64,000 nucleotides of DNA from Plantactinospora sp. KBS50 (GTDB taxonomy: Bacteria; Actinomycetota; Actinomycetes; Mycobacteriales; Micromonosporaceae). The position numbers and the translations under genes were made by a program. The DNA is taken from assembly GCF_002285795.1 (NCBI RefSeq), contig NZ_CP022961.1, forward strand, positions 248,001 to 312,000, in the 5' to 3' direction. The notes under the pieces are model-generated. The model was not told the DNA's origin, ran no database searches, and was given only the letters and a program-made list of their open reading frames with translations. Positions within the stretch are counted from its first letter, which is position 1. Every line of letters starts with the position of its first letter. Positions 17,423-24,525 of this stretch are shown here, one piece after another.

Positions 17423-18079
17423 TCAGGCCGATCCGACGAGGACGACGGCCAGCCGGTTCTGCGCCTGCAACGCGACCACCGCGGGAACGTCCCGGACGGT
17501 CAGCGCCAGGTAGAGCACCCGGGTGGTCTGGTCGGTCTCGGCCGAGTCGATCACGGTGGCGTCGAACCGGGTGCCGCCGCCGCTCGCGTCGGCGTCCCGG
17601 GCCGGGGTGCTGACCAGCAGCACCTTGTCGCCGGGGTGCAGGGTTCGGGCCGGTACGGCGTCCCGCTTGAGGCTGATCGCGACCTGCTGCTGCCCGGGGC
17701 CGAGCAGCGGCTTGTCGGTGACCTGGGTCAGCGTGAGCAGCGTGCCGGCGGTGAGCCGGACCGCCGCCCGCTTGCCGACCACCTTGTCGAGTTGGTTGGC
17801 GGGGACCGGGGCCAGCCCCTGCCCGCCGGCGAGCTGCACCGGGGCGAGGTCGTCGGGACCGAGCTGGCTGCCGGCGGGCACGTCCCGGGCAACCGCCAGG
17901 TAGGTCCCGGTGGCCCGGACGGAGGTCACCGCGAAGGCCGCGCCGAGCCCGCCGAGCGCGATCAGCAGGACCGCGAGGCCGAGCAGTCCGGGGCGCATCC
18001 GGCGTTGCCGCACGATCCTCGGCGCGGCGATCGGCGCGTTCACCCCTCCGGTGCCGTTGACGGTGGTCGCCATGGTCAT
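17423..18079 (-). CDS. cpaB: CpaB/RcpC-like SAF-domain protein
   Basis: Flp pilus assembly protein of 218 aa. One membrane helix (LGLAVLLIALGGLGAAFAV, residues about 33-52) is followed by a SAF domain (YLAVARDVPAGSQLGPDDL ... VVGKRAAVRLTAGTLLT), which in CpaB is thought to bind glycan and stabilise the pore. It overlaps the upstream secreted-protein gene by four bases and is followed by tadZ. Confidence 0.85.
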   Translation of the reverse strand: MTMATTVNGTGGVNAPIAAPRIVRQRRMRPGLLGLAVLLIALGGLGAAFAVTSVRATGTYLAVARDVPAGSQLGPDDLAPVQLAGGQGLAPVPANQLDKVVGKRAAVRLTAGTLLTLTQVTDKPLLGPGQQQVAISLKRDAVPARTLHPGDKVLLVSTPARDADASGGGTRFDATVIDSAETDQTTRVLYLALTVRDVPAVVALQAQNRLAVVLVGSA

Positions 18080-19068
18080 CGGGTCACCACCTGGAGTTCG
18101 TTGATGGTCACTTGCACGGTCTGGCTCGTCCTGACGACGTTGGGGATCTCCCCGCGCTGCCCGTTGGTGGCGGTCCAGGTCACCTTCCAGTGGGTGGTGA
18201 CCGAGACGCCGTACCGGCCGGCGGTCGGGTAGCCGTCGTAGCCGCAGGAGGACCTGCCGGTCTGGGTGGTGTGCCGTTCACCCTGGCCCTTGTTGGGCTT
18301 CCCCTCGCCGGCCCGGCAGGTGATGGCGGCACCGTTGCCCATCCGCCACTGCGCGTACTCGACGGCGGCGGTGAGCGTCACGCTCAGGCCGCGGTCGGTG
18401 CGGCTGCGGGCCTGCGGACCCCAGACGGCCTCCTCGTTCTGCCCGGCCGGCCCGCCGGTCCAGAGCCAGACGGGCAACCCCACCAGCCCCGGCTTGCCGG
18501 GACCGGGCGCCAGGTGCGCCTCGGGGATCGCCAGGGTCATGCTGGCGAGGATCTCGGCCGCGATGTCGCCGGGGTTCGGCGGTGCGCCGAAGCCGGGCGG
18601 CGGCTCGTCCAGGTACACGATGTTGGTGCCGCCCGCGCCGTCGGTCGCGCAGGACCGGAAGTACGCCTGCTGGCCGTCCGGCAGGTCCGGCGGCGTCGGC
18701 TCGGCCAGCCTGTAGTAGCAGCCGTCGGACTGGTTGAACCAACCGAGGATCGCGTCGTAGCAGGGCACGAGGTCGCCGTTGCGGGTGCAGGTGCGACCGC
18801 CGCTGCCGCCCGGGCCGCCGGAGTCACCGCCGCCGCCCGGGTTGCCGGGGTTGCCCGGGCTACCCGGGTCGTCGTCCCAGACGTGGCAGTCGGTCTGCGC
18901 GGGCGGGCACGCCCCGCCGGCGTCCCGGACGGCCGCGCTGGCGCCGGTCAGCGCCGCGCCGGCGCCCACCAGGGCGAGCGCCAGGGCGGCACCGGCGGCC
19001 GCCAGCCGGGCGGCGGCGAGGCGGGTCGGCCCCCGGCCGGCGGTCCGCCGGCGGCTGCGGCCGGCCAT
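18076..19068 (-). CDS. Secreted/cell-surface protein of the Tad locus, function unknown
   Basis: About 330 aa. ATG 19068 is followed by a twin-arginine-rich leader (MAGRSRRRTAGRGPTRL), a hydrophobic stretch and ASA, a plausible export signal. A glycine/proline linker near residue 70 leads to a domain with scattered cysteine pairs (GACPPAQTDC, RTCTRNGDLVPC, DGCYYRL, ITCRAGEG, SSCGYDG), suggesting a disulfide-rich extracytoplasmic fold. An in-frame GTG at 19128 overlapping the upstream stop is an alternative start. Its four-base overlap with cpaB ties it to pilus assembly; it could be an outer-layer or adhesive component. Confidence 0.7.
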   Translation of the reverse strand: MAGRSRRRTAGRGPTRLAAARLAAAGAALALALVGAGAALTGASAAVRDAGGACPPAQTDCHVWDDDPGSPGNPGNPGGGGDSGGPGGSGGRTCTRNGDLVPCYDAILGWFNQSDGCYYRLAEPTPPDLPDGQQAYFRSCATDGAGGTNIVYLDEPPPGFGAPPNPGDIAAEILASMTLAIPEAHLAPGPGKPGLVGLPVWLWTGGPAGQNEEAVWGPQARSRTDRGLSVTLTAAVEYAQWRMGNGAAITCRAGEGKPNKGQGERHTTQTGRSSCGYDGYPTAGRYGVSVTTHWKVTWTATNGQRGEIPNVVRTSQTVQVTINELQVVTR

Positions 19069-19121
19069 CGGTACGCGGCTTCGGCCGGTGTCCGGTCCGC
19101 CGGCCGGTCCGCCGGTCGCGG

Positions 19122-19688
19122 TCAGCACGGCTGGTCCCGGTACGAGGCGCCGGTGTTGATCAGCCAGCGGCCGTCGGGATAGCGGGTGGCGGTGGCGGTG
19201 ACCAGGTAGCGCCCGCCGGTGGAGCCGGGCACCGGCGCCGAGTTGCGGCGGTAGACCAGCCGGTAGCCGGTGGCGTCCAGGCAGTCCTGGATGAGCACGG
19301 TGGCGGGATTGGTGTCCAGGCTCACGGTGGTGACCTCGGGGTCGGAGTGCAGGGTGCCGGTCCTGGTGGCCCCGTGCTCGCGGACCTGCCGGACCGTCAC
19401 GCGGACCTGGGTGAGCAGCGGGTCGGCGAGGTACCGGCGCAGGTCGGGGGCGAACGGGTCGCCCTGCTGCTCGGCCCGCCGGGACGCGGACAGGTAGCCG
19501 GCGTAGGCCGTGAGAGCGGCCCGCTTGGCGTCGGTGGTTCGCTGGTCCTCGGCCGCCGGGCTGGCCACCCGGCCCGCTGTGTCGGTCATCGCCGCCGGGC
19601 CGTCGGACGACCCGCAGGCGGCCACGCCAGCGGCGAGCACGGCGGCGGCGACGATCGCCGTGAGCCGGCTCCACTGTGCTGCCCCCAC
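19122..19688 (-). CDS. Putative lipoprotein at the head of the Tad operon
   Basis: A 188-aa protein whose N-terminus RLTAIVAAAVLAAGVAACGSS has a lipobox (GVAAC), so it is probably lipid-anchored on the outer face of the membrane. The mature part contains DAKRAALTAYAGYLSASRRA and resembles small NTF2-like secreted domains in its helix-then-strand order. It is the first gene of the minus-strand Tad operon; the 670-bp spacer upstream should carry the operon promoter. Confidence 0.7.
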   Translation of the reverse strand: MGAAQWSRLTAIVAAAVLAAGVAACGSSDGPAAMTDTAGRVASPAAEDQRTTDAKRAALTAYAGYLSASRRAEQQGDPFAPDLRRYLADPLLTQVRVTVRQVREHGATRTGTLHSDPEVTTVSLDTNPATVLIQDCLDATGYRLVYRRNSAPVPGSTGGRYLVTATATRYPDGRWLINTGASYRDQPC

Positions 19689-20360
19689 CGAATACCCTCC
19701 TCGTTCTCGCGCCTGTCCCGTTTGCCGCTTCCCCCCACTTCCGGGGAATTCCCGCGGCGGCCGTGCCGCGGAACAATTCCCATTACCGGGTCGGAGAAAT
19801 GGGCGCCTCTCTCGTCGTCAGGGAATGGTGAACCAGGCCCGGGGCTCCCTGTTCCGACCCGGTGTCGGTGGTGTGACCATTCGATGAACGCGAATTGTCC
19901 CGCCGGACCATTGCTGGTCCGTAGTCCCGATCGCCGCCTCCTCACGCAGCTTGTGCGATCCGTTTCAAGCTCTCAGGCCAACCGCGACCCCGCGGGGATC
20001 CGGCGGTTGCACGTTGTCCAAGGGGGGAGCATAGGCTGACGACCGCGAATGCGACAGAGGCAATTTGCGGTATCACTGAGTGTAGTAAAGCTCGCGGATT
20101 GATGGAGGCAGCGATTTGTTGTCGCTCAATAAGTGTCAGTCGCAATGGAATATTACATCCCGTGGTATTCGGATGATGATGCGGCCGAATACCACTCCGG
20201 TCGTCCCCAAAATGCGGGTCAATGCGGTCGGTGGACCCGTCGGCGGGACCCGGCCGGACGCCCGGCGAGCGGTGAACGGGCGCGGCTACCGGGTGGAGCG
20301 CGAAGGAACGAGGGATTCACGCCATCGCCGGTCGCTCATGCCAATCACGGAACGTAATCG
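19689..20360. other. Intergenic region with an AT-rich island, divergent Tad-locus promoters likely
   Basis: No recognised gene. It separates the minus-strand Tad operon from the plus-strand prepilin peptidase and should hold both promoters. Positions about 20040-20180 are much richer in A/T than anything nearby and include a plus-strand open frame (GTG 20133 or ATG 20142, to 20357) starting MEYYIPWYSDDDAAEY and ending in arginine-rich sequence. It has no good Shine-Dalgarno and is probably not a gene, but a small peptide cannot be ruled out. Confidence 0.5.
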
Positions 20361-21182
20361 ATGACCGGCCCGTCGTACCGGCTCGGCGCCCTGGGCTGGC
20401 TGGCCGTCACCCCCGCGCAGCGCCGTGCCGTCGCCACCCATTCGGTACGCCCCGGCGCGGCCCCGCGTACCGGTTGCGAGGGTTGCGGCGCGGAGCTGTC
20501 CCTGGCCGGCGGCCTGCGACCGTTCCTGCCCGGCGCCCGGTGCGCCGGCTGCGGCGCCCGGGTCGGCGCGCCGCCCTGGTCGGTCGAGCTGGCCTTCGTC
20601 GCGGCGCTGCTGCTGGCGTTCCTCGGCGCCGGAGCCGGCGCCGGGCCGGTCCTGCCGGCGGTGGCGTTCGCCTGGTGGGCGGCCTGGGCCGTGCCGCTGG
20701 TGTTCGTGGACCTCGCCGTGCACCGGCTGCCGGACCGGCTGACCCTGCCGGCGGCGGCCGGCACCTGGCTGCTGCTCGCGGCGGCCGGCCTGGCCGGTAC
20801 CACCGGCGTGCCCGGCCTGGCCGGTGCGGCGGGCGGCGCGACCGGCGTCGCCAATTCGGCCGGCTCGTTGGGTGACGCCGGTCGGGCGGTGCTCGCCGGC
20901 CTCGCGGTGGCGGCCGTCTTCGCCGCGTCCACGCTGCTGCTCGGCCGGCGCGGGTTCGGTCTGGGCGACGCGAAACTCGCGCTCGGCGCGTCCGCCCTGC
21001 TCGGCTGGTACGGCTGGCCGGCGGTGCTCACCGGGCTGCTGCTCGCGGTCGTCGCCTCCGGCTGCACCGCGCTGGTGCTGCTGCTCACCCGCCGGGTGCG
21101 CTGGGCCAGCGAGCTGCCCTTCGGTCCGTTCCTGGTGCTGGGCACGGTTGTTACCATCGCGGTCATGACCTGGCGACATTGA
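20361..21182 (+). CDS. Type IV prepilin peptidase (A24 family)
   Basis: Membrane aspartyl protease of 273 aa that would cleave the pilin leaders of the divergent Tad locus. The two catalytic regions are visible: DLAVHRLPDRLT (first Asp) and GFGLGDAKLALG (GxGD, second Asp). An N-terminal domain has two CxxC pairs (CEGCGAEL, CAGCGARV), the zinc-binding cytoplasmic loop of the full-length family. Six to seven membrane helices follow. ATG 20361 follows a weak GGAACG. Proximity to the Tad locus supports its role as the pilus processing enzyme (TadV-type). Confidence 0.85.
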   Translation: MTGPSYRLGALGWLAVTPAQRRAVATHSVRPGAAPRTGCEGCGAELSLAGGLRPFLPGARCAGCGARVGAPPWSVELAFVAALLLAFLGAGAGAGPVLPAVAFAWWAAWAVPLVFVDLAVHRLPDRLTLPAAAGTWLLLAAAGLAGTTGVPGLAGAAGGATGVANSAGSLGDAGRAVLAGLAVAAVFAASTLLLGRRGFGLGDAKLALGASALLGWYGWPAVLTGLLLAVVASGCTALVLLLTRRVRWASELPFGPFLVLGTVVTIAVMTWRH

Positions 21183-21281
21183 TCCGGCCCGCGCCGGGGC
21201 CGCGCGTACCGGCCGGACCGGCGGATCGCCACCACCCTCTACGGGTACGCGTTCCTGGACGACTTCGTCCTGCTGTACCCG

Positions 21282-22487
21282 GTGTACGCGCTGCTGTTCC
21301 GCGACAGCGGCCTGTCCGTCGGGCAGATCTCCGCGCTGTTCGCCATCTGGTCGGGCAGCAGCCTGCTGTTCGAGGTGCCGTCCGGGGTGCTGGCCGATGC
21401 CGGATCCCGTCGCCGGCTGCTCTGGACCGGTCCGCTGCTGTCCGGACTCGGCTTCACGCTGTGGGTGGCCGCCCCCTCGTTCTGGGCGTTCGCCCTCGGC
21501 TTCCTGCTCTGGGGCGTCAAGGGCGCGCTGACCTCCGGCGCGCTGGAGGCGCTGGTCTACACCGAACTCGACCGGGCCGGCGCCGCCGGGCGGTACGCCC
21601 GGATCCTCGGACGGGCCAGGGCGTTCGGGACCGTCGGGGTGGTGTCGTCGATGGCGCTCGCCGCGCCGGTGCTCGACCGGGGTGGATATCCCGCGGTCGG
21701 CGCGGCGAGCGTGGCCGCGTGCCTGCTCACCGCCGCCGCGGCGGCCACCTTCCCGGAACACCGCGGCGCCGCGCCGGCCCCGGACGGTCCCGCCGTCGCC
21801 GGACCGGCGGCGCCCGGGGACGCGGCGGCCGGGTCGGGGGTCGACGGGGCCGGGTCGGGGGTCGAGGCGGACGCGGCCGGACCGGGCTGGCGGGCGACGC
21901 TGCGCACCGGGCTCGGTGCGGCGGGCCGGCAGCGCGCGGTGCGCTCGGCGCTGGTCTTCGTGGTGCTGGTCACCGCCGGCTGGGGCGTGCTGGACGAGTA
22001 CACCCCGCTGCTCGTCGTCGAGACCGGCGTCGCCGCCGCGACGGTGCCGCTGCTGTTGCTGGTGGTCTGGGCCGCGGTGGCGCTCGGCGGGCTCTGCGCG
22101 GGTCCGGCCGCCCGGTCGGGTCCGCGGCCGTTGGCCGCCCTGCTGGCGCTGGCCGCCGCGGTGCTGGCCGCGGGGGCGCTCAGCCGGCGGCCGGCGGGCA
22201 TCGTGCTGGTCGCCGTGGCGTTCGGCATCCTGCAGGTCCTGGAGGTGGTGGCCGGGGCCAGGTTGCAGGAGCGGGTGAGCGAGCCGGCCCGGGCCACGGT
22301 CACCTCGGTGGCCGGGATGGTCACCGACCTGGCCACCCTCGCCGGCTACGCCGGGTACGCCGGGCTGGCCACCGTGGCCGGACACGGCGGCGCCTTCGCG
22401 GTGCTGGCCGTCCCGTACGCGGTGGTGGCGTGCTGGCTGCTGGCCAGGGCGGCTCAGCGCGGGTCGGGCGCCCGGCCGGCCCGGTAG
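21282..22487 (+). CDS. MFS transporter, start region uncertain
   Basis: Major facilitator protein with about eleven helices visible after GTG 21282. The loop after helix 2 reads VPSGVLADAGSRRRLL, the MFS motif A, and a second half starts near VFVVLVTAGWGVLDEY. In the same frame upstream there is convincing helix-1 sequence (TLYGYAFLDDFVLLYP, from about 21234), but no ATG/GTG/TTG occurs between it and the stop at 21180. A one-base shift would connect it to TTG 21179, next to the prepilin peptidase stop. So either the start is unusual or one base is wrong. Substrate unknown. The 3' end overlaps the convergent CGNR gene by 34 bp. Confidence 0.75.
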   Translation: MYALLFRDSGLSVGQISALFAIWSGSSLLFEVPSGVLADAGSRRRLLWTGPLLSGLGFTLWVAAPSFWAFALGFLLWGVKGALTSGALEALVYTELDRAGAAGRYARILGRARAFGTVGVVSSMALAAPVLDRGGYPAVGAASVAACLLTAAAAATFPEHRGAAPAPDGPAVAGPAAPGDAAAGSGVDGAGSGVEADAAGPGWRATLRTGLGAAGRQRAVRSALVFVVLVTAGWGVLDEYTPLLVVETGVAAATVPLLLLVVWAAVALGGLCAGPAARSGPRPLAALLALAAAVLAAGALSRRPAGIVLVAVAFGILQVLEVVAGARLQERVSEPARATVTSVAGMVTDLATLAGYAGYAGLATVAGHGGAFAVLAVPYAVVACWLLARAAQRGSGARPAR

Positions 22488-23023
22488 GAGCGCATCTTGG
22501 CCCGGCTGCCGCAGATGCTCATCGTGCACCAGCGACCGCGACCGGCCGGGCTGTGGTCGTAGTAGGCCCACCGGCAGCCGTGCGCCGCGCAGGCCTTGAG
22601 CCGGGGCCAGGTGCCGGCGGCCTGGGCGGCCAGCACGTCCGCGCAGACCCGGCCGATCAGGGCGGCCGGCACCGCCCCGGGCACGGTCGGCGTCGCGTAC
22701 GCCGAACCGTCGGAACCGATCCGGAGGCAGAGCGGGCCGCGGGCCGTGAGTTCGGCGAGTTCCCGTTCGCTCCCGGCCGGCAGTGGCGTGCCGGCGTGGG
22801 CCTGGCAGGCGTCCCGGAGCAGTTCCCGGAAGCGCCGCACGGTGGCCAGTTCCTCGTCCGTGCTGGCCACCGGCTCCGGAAGCCCGTGCTCGACGCAGAA
22901 CGCCCGCAGGCCGTCGAGGTCGGCCAGCAGGTCCCGCCGGCCCTCGATGTCGTTCGTGTTGATCAGGTCCTGCACCAGCGCGAGTTCCCGAGGTGCCGGC
23001 GCCCGATCCCCCGGCTGCCGCAT
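22454..23023 (-). CDS. CGNR zinc-finger (ABATE-domain) regulator
   Basis: A 189-aa regulator. The N-terminal ABATE domain (from MRQPGDRAPAPRELALVQDL) is thought to sense stress or a ligand; the C-terminal CGNR zinc finger reads CAAHGCRWAYYDHSPAGRGR then WCTMSICGSRAK, with CGS in place of CGN. ATG 23023 is used as the frame upstream runs into the divergent promoter. It is divergent from an MFS transporter and several GGTAAC/GTTACC half-sites lie between them, so it probably controls that pump and itself. Confidence 0.85.
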   Translation of the reverse strand: MRQPGDRAPAPRELALVQDLINTNDIEGRRDLLADLDGLRAFCVEHGLPEPVASTDEELATVRRFRELLRDACQAHAGTPLPAGSERELAELTARGPLCLRIGSDGSAYATPTVPGAVPAALIGRVCADVLAAQAAGTWPRLKACAAHGCRWAYYDHSPAGRGRWCTMSICGSRAKMRSYRAGRAPDPR

Positions 23024-23032
23024 GTTGACCAC

Positions 23033-23092
23033 GTTACCGGCCAGGGCTAGCATCCGGTAACTCGTTACCTTTATAGGGGGCTTAGTGGTAAC
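23033..23092. promoter_or_regulatory. Cluster of GTTACC/GGTAAC half-sites in divergent promoter
   Basis: GGTAACTCGTTACC (23056-23069) is an inverted pair of GGTAAC around two bases. Two further half-sites, GTTACC at 23033-23038 and GGTAAC at 23087-23092 (inside the first codons of the MFS gene), flank it at about 25-bp spacing. The arrangement suits an operator for the CGNR regulator. The promoter itself is not resolved. Confidence 0.6.
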
Positions 23093-24368
23093 GGAGTCGT
23101 CGATCCTGCGCCGCCATGCCGACTTCCGCCGGTTCTGGGCCGGGCACACCGCATCCGTGTTGGGCAGCCAGGTCAGCGCGGTGGCGCTGCCGCTGGTCGC
23201 GGCGCTCACCCTGGGCGCCGGCGCGTCCGGCGTGGCCGCCGTGGCGACCGCGAGCTACCTGCCCAACGTCGTCCTGACGCTGCTGGTCGGGCGCTGGCTG
23301 GAAGCCCGCCGCCGGCGCCGGATCATGGTCGCCGCGGATCTGCTCCGGGCCGCCGCCATGGTCGCCATCCCGCTCTGCCACCTGTCCGGACTGCTGAACC
23401 TGCCGCTCCTGGTCGGACTCGCCCTGCTGATCGGGGCGGCCACCGTGGTGTTCGACATCGGCGGCTTCGCGTACGTGGTGTCGCTGGTCGACAGGCCGGA
23501 TCTGACCGCGGCGAACCGGGCCACCCAGGGCTCGACCACCGCCGCCCAGGTGGCCGGTCCCGGCCTCGCCGGTGGCCTGGTACAGCTCGTCGGGCCGGTC
23601 GGCGCGCTGGTGGTGGACGCGGTCAGCTACCTGCTCTCCGCGCTGGGCGTCGCCGGTGCCCGGCGCGCCGAACTGGCCCCGCCGGCACCCGCGGCGGGCG
23701 CGGGCATCCTGGCCGGGCTGCGGCAGCTCGCCGGCAACCCGGTGCTGCGGGCGCTCACCGTGCACGCGGCCACCTACAACGGCGCCGCCCAGGTCTTCGT
23801 GGTCAACCTCATCGTGTACGCGGTGACCGTGCGGAACCTCGCCCCCGGCCTGTACGGGTTGGCGCTCAGCGCCGGCGGTGCCGGCGCGTTCCTGGGCACC
23901 ATGCTCGCGCCGCGGCTGTCCGTCCGGCTCGGGTACGGGCGGGCCTTCGCCGCGGCGCTCTGCCTGTCCTGCGGGATGCCGCTCGCCATCGCGGCGCTGC
24001 CCGGCCCGGGCGTGGCGCTGGCCGCCGGGATCGCCGCCGTGCAACTGCTCGCCGGCGCCGGCCTGGGCGCGGCGAACGTGCTGTCGGTGACCCTGCGGCA
24101 GGTGGTGGCCCCGCACGGGATGCTCACCCGGACCAACGCCGGTTACCGGCTCTGCACCTTCGGCACGCTGCCGCTGGGTGGCGCGCTCGGCGGCCTCCTC
24201 GGGCATGCGATGGGCAGCCGGGCGGCCGTCGCGGTCGGGGCGGCGGGAATGGCGCTCTCCGCGCTGCCCATGCTGGCCCGCCGGATCCGGTCGGTGATCC
24301 GGCCCGAGGACGCCGTGCTGGCACCGGTCGATGGCGCACCGGTTCCGACCGCCTCGGCGCCCTGTTAG
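23085..24368 (+). CDS. MFS efflux transporter
   Basis: A 427-aa permease with twelve predicted helices. DFRRFWAGHTASVLGSQVSA at the N-terminus is characteristic of the EntS/MFS_3 branch of drug and siderophore exporters, and LVGRWLEARRRRRIMV is its motif A. It is divergent from the CGNR regulator, with operator-like repeats reaching into the first codons, so drug- or metabolite-induced efflux is the likely role. GTG 23085 is the first start downstream of AGGGGG at 23075-23080. Confidence 0.85.
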   Translation: MVTESSILRRHADFRRFWAGHTASVLGSQVSAVALPLVAALTLGAGASGVAAVATASYLPNVVLTLLVGRWLEARRRRRIMVAADLLRAAAMVAIPLCHLSGLLNLPLLVGLALLIGAATVVFDIGGFAYVVSLVDRPDLTAANRATQGSTTAAQVAGPGLAGGLVQLVGPVGALVVDAVSYLLSALGVAGARRAELAPPAPAAGAGILAGLRQLAGNPVLRALTVHAATYNGAAQVFVVNLIVYAVTVRNLAPGLYGLALSAGGAGAFLGTMLAPRLSVRLGYGRAFAAALCLSCGMPLAIAALPGPGVALAAGIAAVQLLAGAGLGAANVLSVTLRQVVAPHGMLTRTNAGYRLCTFGTLPLGGALGGLLGHAMGSRAAVAVGAAGMALSALPMLARRIRSVIRPEDAVLAPVDGAPVPTASAPC

Positions 24369-24525
24369 GTATCTCACCCGGCGCTGTCCCGAGTGGTCGG
24401 AAAGTGGCTCCGCCCCTACGGTTGGTGAGTATCGTTCAATCAGTCACTCCATGACAGTTGACACACAGTGTCTGGAAAGATCGAGGGCGACTGTCGGACT
24501 GGTGAACACCCACCACGACCCAGGG

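Noticed and set aside
20286-22571. 761-codon minus-strand open frame across the peptidase and MFS genes
   Set aside because: Low-complexity Arg/Gly/Gln composition, antisense to two membrane proteins with clear helices.
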